Shown one piece after another: positions 11,525 through 24,170 of a stretch of DNA of 64,000 bases. The stretch lies in NCBI GenBank assembly GCA_009760855.2, contig WPIO01000218.1:62001-126000 (forward strand), written 5' to 3'. Below the pieces are notes generated by a model. It saw nothing but the letters and a program-made list of their open reading frames with translations, was not told the DNA's origin and searched no databases. This DNA is from Cristatella mucedo (Eukaryota > Bryozoa > Phylactolaemata > Cristatellidae). Within the stretch, counting starts at the first letter, position 1. Each line of letters opens with the position of its first letter. The position numbers were made by a program, and so were the translations under genes.

Positions 11525-14500
11525 AAAAATGTAATAACAATGCACTTGATAAAACGCCCTCAAAGGACTCCATCTCTTCCTAGGCACTTCTCGTTTGCTT
11601 CAAAGGTAAGCGAAATTAAATCGTGAGTAATATCGTGCTTGGTAAATAAGATGAATAACATGGTTAGCTGTGACATGTACAGGGCGAGCATACAAATGTG
11701 GTTAGTGGCAGCATGATGAGTATCAGCACACATAAGCACATCAAGGACGAATCACAGGGACCCACTAAATGCTGTCCTAAATAGGTGTGCTTATAAAAAA
11801 AATTGTTTAATGTCGTCAGGTAAGGGGATGTTCCGACGCAGGTCGGGAGGAAGTTCCACGCTATGGGAGCATATGAACGAAATGCACAGTCTCCAAATTA
11901 TTTGAGGCTTGTACGAGGTATTTGTTGACTTTTGGATTCCGAAAAGCTGGTGGTACAATGCTTGGCCTGACGGGGAAGTATATCTGACAGGTAGGCTAGA
12001 GCCAAGGAATGAAAGGACCTAAAAGTGAGTGACAAAACCTTAAATTCGATCCGTTGCTTGACTGGTAGCCAGTGCAGGTCTGCGACAAGTGGAGTAATGT
12101 GGCAACTGCGATGCTCACGACAGACAAGCCTAGCTGCTGAGTTTAGCAGGAGCTGCAATCGCCTGATCGCACATGCTGGTAGGCCAATAAGCAGAGAGTT
12201 GCAGAAGTCGAGACGGGATGTCACGTATGCATGGACCAATTTGGACGTGGTATCCTTATCTTTACAATTCCGAATTTTAGCAATGTTATGAAGCTGAAAA
12301 TAGACAGATTTGACTGTGGAGCTGATATGGTCGTCTAACGAGAGATCCATTTGGCATATGACACCTAGATTTCGAGCTGATTCAACTGGAGATATGCTGG
12401 CAGAGCCAATTTGAGAGTCAGCCATCCAAATCTCTGAATCCCACTGGGTTTGCCCATGACTAGTAAGCTATTTTTATCATCGTTTAGTTTTTTTAAATTT
12501 GCTGCCATCCATGGGGATGTCATCAATGCATACAGCAAGTGAGTTGAGAGAATTCGAGGGGCTCGAAGGCTTAGAGGAATCGAAGCAAAGGTACGATTGA
12601 GTGTCATCTGCAAAACAGTAACAGACTAGATTGTGCTTGGCGATCACATCAGCAAGAGGGAGAGTATAAACCGTGAAAAGAACCGGACCTAGCATGAAGC
12701 CCTAAGGTAGCCCATATTTTAGAGCTACTTTGATTGATCTATGTCCATTCACGTAAATACTCTGGAGTCTCCCACTGAGGTATGATCTGAACTATTGTAG
12801 AGTAAAGCCAGTGATGCCCTGGCGAGATGAGAGGCGCTCTAGAAGAACTGTATGTTCGATGGTATCGAAAGCTGCCGAAAGATCGAGCAAAGCAAGCAGA
12901 GACATCCTATCTATGTCTGCGTTCCTAGGTAGGTCGGTGTCCACCCTAAGTAATGCTGCCTCTGTGGAGTGATTAGCTCTAAAGCCAGACTGGAGCTTAC
13001 GAGCAATGTTTCAGGTTTCAATATATGAGATCAGCTGGTCTGCAACGACCCGTTCTAGTGTTTTTAATAGGAATGGTAGAAGGGAGACTGGGCGGTAGTT
13101 GCTTAAATTCTCTTGGTCTAGTGTCGCTTTCTTGAGAAGTGGCCTGACTACAGATTTTCTGAAAGGTGCTGGGACATGACCCGAGGTTAATGACATAATA
13201 ATGATGTTAGTTATGCTTGACAGCAGCAGATAAATGCAACGTAGCAGCAGGATAGTGGGAATAGGGTTCAGATGAATTTTTTTATTCTTAGATTGAAAAT
13301 GAACTTTAGGATGAGATCATAAGTACTCTGCTTAAATGTAGACATTGAGGAGCAACCGGGAATCTTTGAACAGCATTCCAAAGGGGATGTTGTCATCGCA
13401 GGGATGGACTCCCTGATCTTGTTCATCATTTGCACAAAGAATCGACAGATACGAGAGGCAAGATCATCACAACGATCATCAGTTAAGGAGCTCAAGTGGG
13501 AGCAGTTGAGGAGATGGTTGATTGTCGACATCAGCATTTTCGGATTGTGCGTCTGTCATTTAACAATGTTTTTATAGAAGCTAGACTTGGTCTTTGCTAA
13601 GATCGATCGGTACGACCTTAAGTAGTCTCCGTATAACTGTCGATGGACGGTCAGTCCTGATTTTTCGAATGCTTTTCCAAGCTTGTGCATAGTAGACCTG
13701 GCTAGGTTAATGTCTGTGGCAAACCATAGGCGTTCAGGGAGAGGGCACAAAGTGTGCTTAGTCAGAGATGCAAACTCGTTGAGCATGTCAGCTAGTGTCG
13801 TGTTGTAGCTCTCTACCAATGATGACACATCAGAGGGAAGACTAAGCAGCAGAGTCGAAGCAGATATTCTCGCAAGCACAGCATCGATGTCATGGGTCTT
13901 GAGGTTTCACGATTCACAGGTTATTTTAGAGGAGGTGGGCACACACTGTAGATTGAATGAGATCTGCATGTGGTCAGACAAGCAGGATTTGTACGTAATT
14001 GGTGATGACAAATTGCAGTTGTATGAGAAAATCTGATCGAGTGAGTGACCCTTGATGTGAGTAGGGCGATGCACATGAGCCACAAGAGACAACGAGTTAG
14101 TCCAATGCATGAATTTCAGAGCTGAAGTTATTAAAGTGAACGTTGAAATTACCCATAACGAGAAGGATCGATTTCTTGCACACAGAATCGAAATGAGATC
14201 GGAGAAATGAGATAAAGGAGGATTTTGTACCTGGTGGGCGATAGACTACTGCCACTATCGGTGGCTTGTTTTCGGGTGAGACCAAGACAATTGATTCAAA
14301 AGACTGCTTCGAGGGTACTGCAAATGGCTTGAAGTTTAATTTCGAGCGAACGATAGCAGTAACTCGTCCTCCAGTTTGATAGATATATGGGTGTTAACGA
14401 ATGAGAAAACACTTGGAGTAGCATCTTTAAATGTCGGGCAGTTTTTCGTTTGTTCGCCAAGTTTCAGTTAGGGCGAGCAGGTCGATACCATTTTAAGAAA

Positions 14501-15060
14501 TAAGCTTGCTTATTACCAGAGGTTTATTGCCCATCGAGCGAGGATTACAAAGGCAAGCGTTAAGTCTGGCAGATGGAGTTACAACAGGCCCGATGACCAC
14601 TAAGTTAGAGAGATTCACAGTGGCATGTGGGGGAACGTACGAGCGATTCGAGACAATGCTAGGAATAACAAATGAGCTGTTACTCAGCTAGCAGTCACCA
14701 CCCAACCAGTGGCATCTGAGCTACTGATTGTGGCCACCGCGGTGGCCACGGGGCGTTTTTTTTTTATTAATGCATAGTTCACGAATCTTAGCAACAGTGT
14801 TAATATCTAGGAACGCATTTGATTCACCATGACGAAGCGATAAAAGCTGCTGAAGTTCATAACTAACATGCCGGTTACAAGCCGCCGGCATTGCTATGGC
14901 AGCCGCCTGCATAGGAGACCCAGCAGCCTGGAGCTATAATCATTTAGATATCCATAGGCACCTATTTGCTTATGGGCTACAGTCATATAACAATCAGAAT
15001 AACTTTAAACAGGTCCTAGCTGTATCGTTTTCGTATGCGATGTTCGCAAGAAATCACAGC
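11525..15060 (-). mobile_element. CR1/L2-like LINE, long copy A
   Basis: Nearly full-length reverse-oriented copy of the LINE that is best preserved at 60.1-63.7 kb. On the minus strand from 14912: the N-terminal region with SLRHGESNAFLDIN, an APE-type endonuclease (VAVVYRPPGTKSS, MGNFNVHF, SCLSDHMQI), RT segments (NYRPVSLLPFLLKTLERVV, YCFADDTQSYL) and the C-terminal region (LQLLLNSAARLVCREH). The tail with TAATAACAATGCAC is at about 11530. Numerous frameshifts and stops; non-functional. The FADD form of the RT active-site motif is kept here. Confidence 0.9.
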
Positions 15061-15679
15061 CTGCAGGTTTAGTTGCCTTAGGCTATGAAATCAGGAGCTT
15101 ATATTTTGTACAAAGCTCCCTGCTAGGATTTTCAGCCCTAGTTGAAATAGTTGCCGTTACACTAATTTTTGCCGACCTACACCGGCTCCGAAATAAACAG
15201 TCTGTTTGCCAACAGTTGCAGTCAATTACTTAAAACTCGGGTCATTCTCTAACTCTATCGTGCCATCAGAACTAATTTCTTTCCAGAGTAGGCATCTACC
15301 ACCTACGGCCCAAGCTCAAACCGCTCAGGTTTGCCTTCAACCCACTTCAAACATGCAGATACGGTGCTGTCATTTCGTCTGTGTCCAAAGCCTATAAGTC
15401 TCTGCAGACAAACCCGAGGACATCCAAACGACTGGAGGGTATTTTAAAATGAGAAACACAAGCACTACTAACCCCAAGCATTTGGGGGATTATTGCGATT
15501 CGTCCTTCGTTAGCTTATTTGCTGACACTGCCAATGATACTGCTAAACATAGTTACAGGTTGATAATGCATAGTTGACAGAATTGACCTTGTTCGTGTTA
15601 CCAATAACCAGTGAGCATGCTTCATTGACAGCTTCCGTAAAGTGCCGTCTATAAGAATTAGGCTATCTAAGGGCGACTT
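15061..15679. other. No gene recognised
   Basis: Open frames at 15206-15397 and 15515-15697 have no recognisable domain. Probably non-coding host sequence between LINE copies. Confidence 0.5.
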
Positions 15680-15941
15680 GAAGATTTCGTCGCTCACTTT
15701 TAGGTCACTTCATTCTTTGGCTCCAGCCTATCTCTCAGATCTACTCCCCCCAGGCCAAGCATCGTAACACCTGCTTTTCGGAATCTAACAGTTTACCAAC
15801 ACCTTGTAAAAAGCACAAATCCTTTGGAGACCATTCATTTAGTTCGTATTTTCGTATTCGTATTTCGTATTCGTTTCCCTTTGCAGAAAATGTAAAGCGC
15901 CTAGAAAGAGATTAAGTTCTCTGAGGGTGCTTTATCAAGTA

Positions 15942-15972
<31 letters not shown>

Positions 15973-15975
15973 TTC
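15680..15975 (+). mobile_element. LINE fragment with (TTA)n tail
   Basis: Plus-strand end of the LINE (FTFWLQPISQIYS-type region), an imprecise CGTATT repeat at 15845-15880, then the GCGCCTAGAAAGAGATT and GTTCTCTGAGGG tail and (TTA)n at 15945-15973. It seems to be one LINE end nested in another, because the interrupted LINE sequence resumes at 15976. Confidence 0.75.
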
Positions 15976-16104
15976 CCAAATCTTGGAGCTCACTCCCGAC
16001 TTGCATCACAGCATCCCTGACTTATCCGTATTTAAAAAGAACTTAAAAGCTCACCAATTTCGGACAGAATTTGGTGGGTCCCTGTGATTTGACTTCATGT
16101 GCTT
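15976..16104 (+). mobile_element. LINE fragment, 5' part of a split copy
   Basis: Continues the LINE C-terminal coding end (LELTPDLHHSIPD-like) and the start of the 3' UTR (GGTCCCTGTGATT). It stops at 16104, where a GC-rich insertion begins. The LINE continues at about 16820. Confidence 0.75.
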
Positions 16105-16819
16105 GTAGGCTGGGTTCGGTTGGCTGGGACCGGACGGCTATAATGAGGGTTAAGGTCGCCGGCTAGGCCGGGGTCGGGCCTATGCATGTGTGGTGAAGTG
16201 AGGTCTACGAGGCTCTTGGGTAGGAAAAGTTGGCCAAGTAAGTCGTGGTGTTGGAGGCTCCCGGTCTCGCCTAGTTTGCACCTGGATTCGTGCAGGCGTG
16301 CTCTGGCGATGCTGCCACGCACGCAAGGGAACGAGTACCCAAGGCCCGAGCAGAGCTGGATAGCTTGCTCTTTGTTGTGACTTGTATATTCCGCGTTTCC
16401 CGTGTAGCATGTTCGCGACCCCCTACCCGTGTGTTGGCGTCTTTCGGTGGAAGCTAATGACTGTGTTAGTTGTCGACTCGGACTAGCCAAGCAGCTAGTC
16501 AGCCAAACATGGTTTCGGACGGCGTAAGCTCGTACTGTTGGATTCGGAGTCGGTACAACGACAGGACTGCCGAAGCCGACTGACCAACTGACACGTTTGT
16601 TGGCACTTGCTGCGTCGTGTTGTGCCCCTATAGTGTGCTTTGTTTAGGACCCTCCCTGTAGACTCGTTTAGTTCCCCTGTTGTTGTTGGTGAATGCGTTG
16701 TTATAGAGGTTTACCCTGACGGCTGCTCGTCTGACCCTAGCTCGGCAGCAGAGCAGCAGCTTGGCCGGAGTATGGCAGGTTTCGTTGGAATTAGCCTCTG
16801 ACCCCTGGAACTCGGTTAC
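16105..16819. other. GC-rich 0.7-kb insertion inside a LINE 3' UTR
   Basis: The LINE 3' UTR is interrupted after CATGTGCTT and resumes with CATGCTTATG, so a short imprecise target duplication of about 6-8 bp is possible. The inserted segment is clearly richer in GC than its surroundings. I see no terminal inverted repeats, no transposase and no tRNA-like box; overlapping open frames on both strands (for example 16095-16490 minus) are probably incidental to the GC content. Confidence 0.5.
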
Positions 16820-17055
16820 ATGCTTATGGGTGCTGACAGTGTGCATGCTGCAACTAACCAAGCTCCCATGCTGACCTGTGCATGTCACCCCTAAACGTGT
16901 CCTTCATGTTGGCTATCAAGCATGATATCACTGAGCATTCAATTGTGATTCCCTTGGCAGCAAATTTAAAGCAACTAAAAAGAGATTGAGTTCTCTGAGG
17001 GCACTTTATCAAGTTTATTGTTCTTATTATCAATAATACTGCTATTGTTAATATT
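16820..17055 (+). mobile_element. LINE 3' end, continuation
   Basis: Resumes the split LINE: GCTGACAGTGTGCATGC, CTTACCATTCAATTG-like and TTCTCTGAGGGCAC tail blocks, ending in an A/T-rich TTATTATC stretch. Confidence 0.75.
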
Positions 17056-17129
17056 TTTAAGGGCACTATACAAATGCACTATTCTTATTATTACTCTTTT
17101 GAGTTCATGAAAACTACAGTGCATAGTAG

Positions 17130-17720
17130 TAATGTGTGTAATGTATCTCCGTCTGTTACTCCATTAAGTCATAAAGACTATGTCGGTGTTATACAGGAGA
17201 GTTGCATACAGCTCACTCACAGCCTAAGCGGCTTTCGGTACGCATTTGGTAGCCAACTTACGTTGTCTCCCGCAAAAAAGAGAAAGTGGAAAGCATAGCA
17301 GAGTCGGGAGAGCAGATGTGGTAGTGAGTAGCATGGAAGTAGCAGCTCAGGACCAGTGAAAAGGATGAGCCATAGTCGGCAGTAGGAGAGCAGCTGTCGT
17401 TGCATAAGAATTGTGGAAGGGCGTTCCACAGCCTAGGACCTGTAGAGATAAAGCTTCTGTCACCAACGGTCTTTAAGCGAAGGAATGGAACAGCTCATTT
17501 ATTGTCCACACAGGACCTGAGGGCCGAACAGGCTGAAACTGGTGCAGCAGTTCAGCTAGGTATGAAGGAGCCAAGCCGTGGCAGGCCTTGTGGGTCAGCG
17601 TTAGAACTTTGCACTGTATCCGTTGCTCAACCGGCATCCATCCTAGCTCTTTTAGCAAAGGAGACACATGCTCAAACCTCTGGGACTTGAAGACTAGCCT
17701 TGCAGCCATATTCATAGTCA
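17130..17720 (-). mobile_element. Second-family LINE fragment with 3' UTR
   Basis: Minus strand: ARLVFKSQRFEHVSPLL, LGWMPVEQRIQCKVLTL and GLAPSYLAELL are a non-LTR retrotransposon C-terminal region related to, but distinct from, the main LINE family. A GPRLWNALP-like end follows near 17430, then a 3' UTR containing the GCGGCTTTCGGTACGC block on the plus strand (about 17230). The same 3' UTR block is what interrupts the viral ATPase at 53602-53699. Confidence 0.7.
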
Positions 17721-19043
17721 GCTGCAGTGGTCTAATTGCTTTTTTTTAGCAAGTCATACAATAATTTAAAAAGTTACCTAAATAAGATCAACGCCATCTT
17801 TTGGCAGACGAGGCCCTAGAATTGTTCTAATCTTATAGCCAATCAAACTCGGTCTTTGTCATGTTGGTCTGCCATCACATCCATAAGACCAGTTATGTAT
17901 GAAGTCCGACCCGGTTGCTTCATAGGTACTTCACTGTCCTTAATCTATACACATGCATTAGGAAAACTGATCTGGGGCCTGTGGGATAGGATATTACTTC
18001 AACGTTTACAATAGTCAGCAGTATTTCTGTTTAAATTATGCGAATCTGCCGTAGTAATTGATAAGCTAAACGTCTACCTTTCGAAAGCTCATTCCAGAAT
18101 TTCACATAATTTCTAAAATACAAACTACAGTTATACTACTCTGCTATTTATAAGATAACCTTTAAATGTGGATGGACCAAATGAGTGTCCTCTTCCATCA
18201 GGTTATGCCTCTGCAAAAGTTACCTTGTGCTTAGAATACTTGGACTCTGCCTTTGAAAACTGTGTGAACTGTAAAAGTTTCACTATGAACTCTGTTTTTA
18301 CTTATAGCCACTCTTCTGATCCCAAGCCTAGATTAGGGACTGTCTTTCTCCTACGGTGGCTTGCAATACAAATAACTTGAGTCCTGGTTCTCTCAGGCTA
18401 AATTGTTTCCATTTGATTACTGATCGGCTACCTAACAAATCCATTAGGCCACTGCAGGTTTATTTGTTTGAAAGTCAAAAGCAGCTTGGCCGAAAACCCT
18501 GGAGATTCAATTCTACGAAAAGTATAACCCACTGCATAGCGACGTGGTTTAAGTGATCTCAGTTAAAATGAAACCTGTTGCTACATTGCCGGCTCTTTGC
18601 TGCAGCTCTGTACTGCGGCACAGCTGCACTAACTGAGGAAAAGCCGGCAGCCTATCTTCGACTAGATTACGTTAGTGCCCTTTGCAAACCAAAACGTGGG
18701 CAGAGAGTTGATTGTGATGCTTGGCCAGCACACCGCCAGGATACAACAAGCAGCCACTAAAGCAATCAGCTGACTGTGGCCTACCGCGTAATTCCGGGTT
18801 GCTAGTAAACTGAAAAAAGCTGAATCCTTGATGTGCACTGGGGTTTAAACTTATTTGCATTAACTTCGGCAACGACAAGGGCAATAGCCAGTGCTGTGTG
18901 TATGACCTAACGGCATTCGTGCACAGGCCGCTAAGATGCGATTGTAACTCTGTGCAGCTCTACCAGTTCCGTCAGTCGAAACTTGCCTTACAAGTCTCTG
19001 TGTATGGGTATGAGGTCAAATTCTTGCTCTTCAGCATACTTAC
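17721..19043. other. No gene recognised
   Basis: Several short open frames (18168-18380, 18356-18556, 18578-18760) show no domain and no convincing splice-bounded pattern. A GGCCACTGCAGGT block near 18445 also occurs at 10975, so part of this is old second-family LINE sequence. Confidence 0.5.
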
Positions 19044-19215
19044 CTAATATTTCCATCGATGCCCTCCAGTAGCCGTCAGTGTCTTTCGCAATCCCTTTCA
19101 TGAACACCTTGAGTATATTGTCGAGCAAAGGCCATGCAAACGTTGTCGCGGCAGCTTGAATACCGGCTCCTATATCCATTTGGATGTTAATTGAATTTGA
19201 AGAAAAACAGTCAGT
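19044..19215 (-). CDS. Predicted internal exon of a host gene
   Basis: Minus strand: CTTTTCTTTCAG acceptor, 172-bp open exon, strong GTAAGTATG donor. It encodes about 57 residues including IGAGIQAAATTFAWPLLDNI and MKGIAKDTDGYWRASMEILG. The acceptor is in phase 0, which fits the phase-0 end of the exon at 20331-20494 about 1.1 kb upstream on the same strand, so the two may be consecutive exons. Family not recognised. Confidence 0.45.
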
Positions 19216-20154
19216 CTGAAAGAAAAGGCGCAAGCTTTATTCACATAATGCTAGTCTCTTTATGATCAATCCATTGCATGAAGTTTTACCTATCATTCAT
19301 CTAACCAGTCACCTGTGAGTTCTGCAAATAAACTTCCGACTAAGCTCTACTTCCGATAGGTTGGACGTGTTCACACCTCCTAATAAACATACTGTACCTG
19401 CTCAACTAGATAGCATATGGTTAACCACATATATCAAACTAGCTACGTTCATTTAGATCAATCGTGTACCAATCTGCCCCATTATAGGTCACAAGTAGTA
19501 AAGTGCCTAGAAAGAGATTGAGGTCTCCGAGGGTGCTAATTCAGATGGATCATTATTATTATTTTTATTATCACGTGCTTCTACGACAATGTTATAGTAA
19601 CACACAGTCACAATTTAAAGCTGCTTGTGTCTACCTTTAACGATTTCACTAGCTGTTCCCAAGTTTGCTCCTTACCTATGAATCAATAAGGTGCTTTAGC
19701 TGAGAAATTGTCTAGTCAACTTTGTTCTCAGTAAGATAGACTGGATCAGCTAGTCCACCCCTTAGGGAACACTGGAATACTGTCCCTAAGGAACATCTCA
19801 GTGTGACTGTTCTCCCTCAATTCCCAGCAACACCTCAATACCTGTATTCGAGGCAGCCAAGAATGACCTTATTCAGAAATTCATCTCCCACTAAAAGAAG
19901 ATTACCAGAACACTAGAAGCTAATATACCATTTGGTTTCTGTGATGCACATATGTACAGTGCTTAACTACAATAATAAGTAGGTTCAGCTCTTAGCTTCA
20001 GCTCTGGTCCTAGCATCTTTCAAAAAGGCTGTTGATTTGACACTGTGAGGTAAGCTATAACTGACAAAGAGTTCTTAAAGCAGCTTCAAATTAGTGAACC
20101 AACTGCTGATACTTTAACAGAAATTTGAACTGGTAATGGTTAAGCAACTTAATC
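19216..20154. other. Intron-like sequence with a LINE tail
   Basis: No coding region recognised. A 5'-truncated plus-strand LINE tail lies at 19495-19570 (TGCCTAGAAAGAGATTGAGG, then TTATTATTATT). The rest is A/T-rich and looks intronic between the exons at 20331 and 19215. Confidence 0.55.
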
Positions 20155-20281
20155 CTTGCAATAAAACTTTTACAATGATACAATAGTAATAATAAATAAA
20201 ATAATAATAATGCACTTGACGAAGCACCCTCAGAGAACTTAATCTGTCTCTAGGTGCTTTACATTTGCTGCAAAGATAAAT
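20155..20281 (-). mobile_element. LINE 3' tail
   Basis: Reverse-oriented tail with (TAA)n, GCACCCTCAGAGAACTTAAT and GGTGCTTTACATTTGCTGC. It is directly followed by the duplicated segment 20282-21112, exactly as the tail at 1-135 is followed by 155-985. Confidence 0.8.
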
Positions 20282-21112
20282 GCAATTGAATGGTGAGTAA
20301 TATCAGTAACATCATTGTTCGATCGGTTACCTCTATTGCGTCGACCTCGTCGGCATTTAGCGTCCGGCGTCCTTGCAAAAACGATGCAACTTTCTTCACC
20401 TTTATGTCGGTTAGTTTGTCTGCTATAGGTACTTTAAATGCTCGGATAGCATCGTGCAGATTTTGATAGACGGCTGGCCTTGAAGATTGAACTTCTAAAA
20501 AAAATTAATGAAAACTTTGAATGTAAACGAGAAATAAAAACCCTTTCCACATTTCAAACTTTCATACTCCGAGGAAGAGTTGTCTCTGTATATATTACTG
20601 GGGATGGGCTGGCACAAACACTACTGCGTGCAGTGATCCTTTCTAACCCAAAATGTGTCAGCTTGTCAGGAAGGCCAGTTGATATTTAGCACACAGGGAG
20701 TGAGTACATCTCGAAGCAGAATAATCATGTTTTGCGAGAGTCATACTCAGCTGAGTCCATTTTTCAGGTCGCTACTTAAGACATGACGATTTTGGCCACC
20801 CCAACCTATATCTAAGGCAGCTTAGGTTAAGTAAACAATGAAGTTTAGCTTGTCACTTACAGGCTAGCAGATGGTTATTGTGAAAACACGTAATTGATTA
20901 AATTGGAAATTAATTAAATCGGCATTGTAATTTGACTAGTGCATATTTTCCTTAAAGTGATAGCTATTTACGATAGCAGGTAAGTCAGTTGAGCTTGAAC
21001 CCTTCCTTTGGCATGCACGATGATGCCCCTAAGTTATGAACGTCATGAAAGCTGCATTTTTGCTATAGATTGACCTCATAGCCATTGCCCAATTTCTCCT
21101 AGATACTGCGTT
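20282..21112. repeat. Dispersed 0.83-kb duplication, copy 2
   Basis: Near-identical to 155-985, offset 20127. Only scattered substitutions and single-base indels are seen, so the duplication is recent. Confidence 0.9.
20331..20494 (-). CDS. Predicted internal exon of a host gene (copy 2)
   Basis: Same exon as 204-367 (T-rich AG acceptor, GTAACC donor, 54 codons), with no frame-breaking change. Its phase-0 end fits the exon at 19044-19215 downstream on the minus strand, so this copy is more likely to be the one in its original gene. Confidence 0.42.
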
Positions 21113-21184
21113 TGCACTACCTATTCAGGAAGTTTTAGTGGCCGACTTAGTCTGACCTGCAGCTTCTTACTCTAATGCAGAGGC

Positions 21185-21310
21185 CTAATATTAAAAAAGC
21201 CCTCTGCTATAACACAGGAGGTGAGTTGTGCACTCTTCACGGCCAAGGTTCTGGGTTCAAATTCTGTGGCAGGTGATCTTTAATTGCCAACCAAAAGGTT
21301 GGCCATATCC
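21185..21310 (+). mobile_element. tRNA-derived SINE (family 1)
   Basis: Has a box-B-like GGGTTCAAATTC followed by a GGTGATCTTTAATTGCC block also found in the reverse-oriented copies at 31355-31520 and 57553-57731. The left (box A) half is degenerate. Confidence 0.6.
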
Positions 21311-21498
21311 AGTAAGGCTCTACTGCCTCTGAACTGATGAAGCTGTTAATTCAGTTAATATGTATATCTTTCACTGCATGATAACCAAGCCATAACTGCA
21401 TACAAAGTATACTGATTCATCCGCCTCATTCAAGTAGCATCAGGTGCTCCTTTACTTTGTGGCTTACACTACCACCTGTACGGGTGCATGTGCATGTG

Positions 21499-21553
<55 letters not shown>

Positions 21554-22029
21554 ATGGCCATATGCAACCTTGAGAACCGGTCATCACTATCGACATGATG
21601 TTGTGTTACACAAGCAGGACTGCTGCAAAATATGGAAAATCACGCCTTTCTATATGCATCATCTTTGTTGGATGCATATATAGCGACAAACTATGCACCA
21701 AGAAAAAACGTGTTAGCATCATTTCGCTCAAAGCAATTATAACACCAGCTAGTGCCATGCAGAACGGCTGTCACGTTTGTTAAAGGCAAAGCAATAGTGA
21801 CTGTCTCTATAGGGGCCTTCCTGCAGATTAGGAATCACGGGAGCCCTGAGGTAGAGCAGAACAAAGAGTCCACCGCTAGCGGCAGGACACGAGAAATCTC
21901 TTACTCGTTGGATGCATATGTCAAAGCTCCAGCCACCAGCTGGCTGAAATACAACTTCTCCTAGCAAAGAGCTTTAAAGTGCCGGATTCAACACATGTGG
22001 GACAATCACCAAGCCATCATATCCTTAAG
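21311..22029. other. No gene recognised; (GT)n microsatellite inside
   Basis: (TG)n at about 21502-21551. Open frames at 21444-21683 and 21749-21967 overlap on opposite strands and show no domain. Confidence 0.6.
21502..21551. repeat. (GT)n microsatellite
   Basis: About 25 uninterrupted TG units. Confidence 0.97.
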
Positions 22030-22350
22030 TGACCTGACTGCTTATGTGTACATGCAGCGATGTATATATGTAGCGATGCATGGACATCCCGTCTCGACTT
22101 CAGCAACTCACTGCTTACTGGCCTACCGGCATGTGCGATCAGGCGATTTCAGCTGGTGCCAAACTCTGCAGCTAGGCTTGTCTGTCGTGAGCTTTGCAGT
22201 TGCCACATTTGTCCACTTCTCTCCGACCTGCACTGGCTACCAGTCAAGACACGGATTGAATTCAAGGTTTTGTCGCTCACTTTTAGGTCACTCCCTTCTT
22301 TGGCTCCAGCCTATCTCTCAGATATACTCCACCATCAGGCCAAGTAAATG
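22030..22350 (+). mobile_element. LINE C-terminal fragment
   Basis: Plus-strand piece with SRLDFSNSLLTGLPACAIRR, NSAARLVCRELCS and LHWLPVKTRIEFKVLSLTFR, matching the C-terminal region of the LINE at 60.3-61.2 kb. Truncated at both ends. Confidence 0.9.
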
Positions 22351-22567
22351 AAAAATACTGACTGTTCAATGAATGCTGAAAGCAATTGTTCCTGACGGAA
22401 CGTCTCATCCATTTCATCCTTAATCACTTGGCCGACGAGGCGACTCCAGGGTGAGAAGGTCAACCAGCAAAATTAGCAACTGCCTGCTATGCAAAGAAAA
22501 CGTGCTGACGACTGCCATTTGAGAATAATCAACGACAAGCCACCCGTATCTCTCAGTCTACATCTCT

Positions 22568-23365
<798 letters not shown>

Positions 23366-24170
23366 CTTGTGAGTGAGTGTGTGAACTCCCACACCAACGG
23401 CTGTCGTCTCACTGATCCAGGTCACCACCGATGACAGTCGCTGATTCTGAGGCTCTACTCGGCAGGTCAGAATGACACTAGATATGTCAGAATGCATGGC
23501 CTCTGCCACCCTCGATAAGCCACGGCTTCAGTGAGGAATTTCTTTGGAGCATCGCCGACCCATTCACCACTAGCAGAGGTGAGTGTACGTGAAGCTGTGT
23601 TCGGCCCGTCTGCTGGTGTGTGCCTGCACAGTGCAAACAGTGTGGATGCATCAACATGACCGAGTCCAAGGCTGTGGCCGCCAGAAGAAGCAATCAGTTT
23701 ACCTAGTGCCGTGGGTTAGCGAAGAGTAAGTGAACCTGAGAGCAACGATTTCTGCTCATGCCTTTACACAAACAGGCCGTATAGGCAGATTAATTTTTTT
23801 TCGAAATACCAATCTATTGGTATTGGGGTTTCAGTGAACTTGAGTGCTTTTTTAAAACTTAGCAGATGATGGAAATAGAGCATGTCCAATTCCTTAGCGG
23901 TAACATTAAATATCCTTAAGCATTGTAGTGTTCGGAGTGACACACACAAGTTCAACTTATCGATACGGCCGATCGATTTGCACACTGACCCTGTGCATGT
24001 CACCCCTAACCATATTATTCATTTTGTTTGTTTTTCAAGCATGATCTTACTTACCATTCAATTGCATTTCCCTTTGCAGCAAATGTAAAGCCCCTAGAAA
24101 GTAGTAGCTGCAGGCACAGCCTCGGCTTTTACACGCACGTAAAGGACGATCATAGGGACCCACCAAAATC
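23366..24170. other. LINE 3' pieces in non-coding DNA
   Basis: 23975-24100 is a plus-strand LINE 3' UTR (CCCTGTGCATGTCACCCCTA and CAAATGTAAAGCCCCTAG), directly followed at about 24125-24170 by a short reverse-oriented piece (CACGTAAAGGACGATC, GGGACCCACC). 23366-23974 has no recognised feature. Confidence 0.6.

Noticed and set aside
16095..16490. 131-codon minus-strand frame in the GC-rich insertion
   Set aside because: Overlaps a second frame on the same strand and one on the other, has no domain, and is explained by GC-rich composition.
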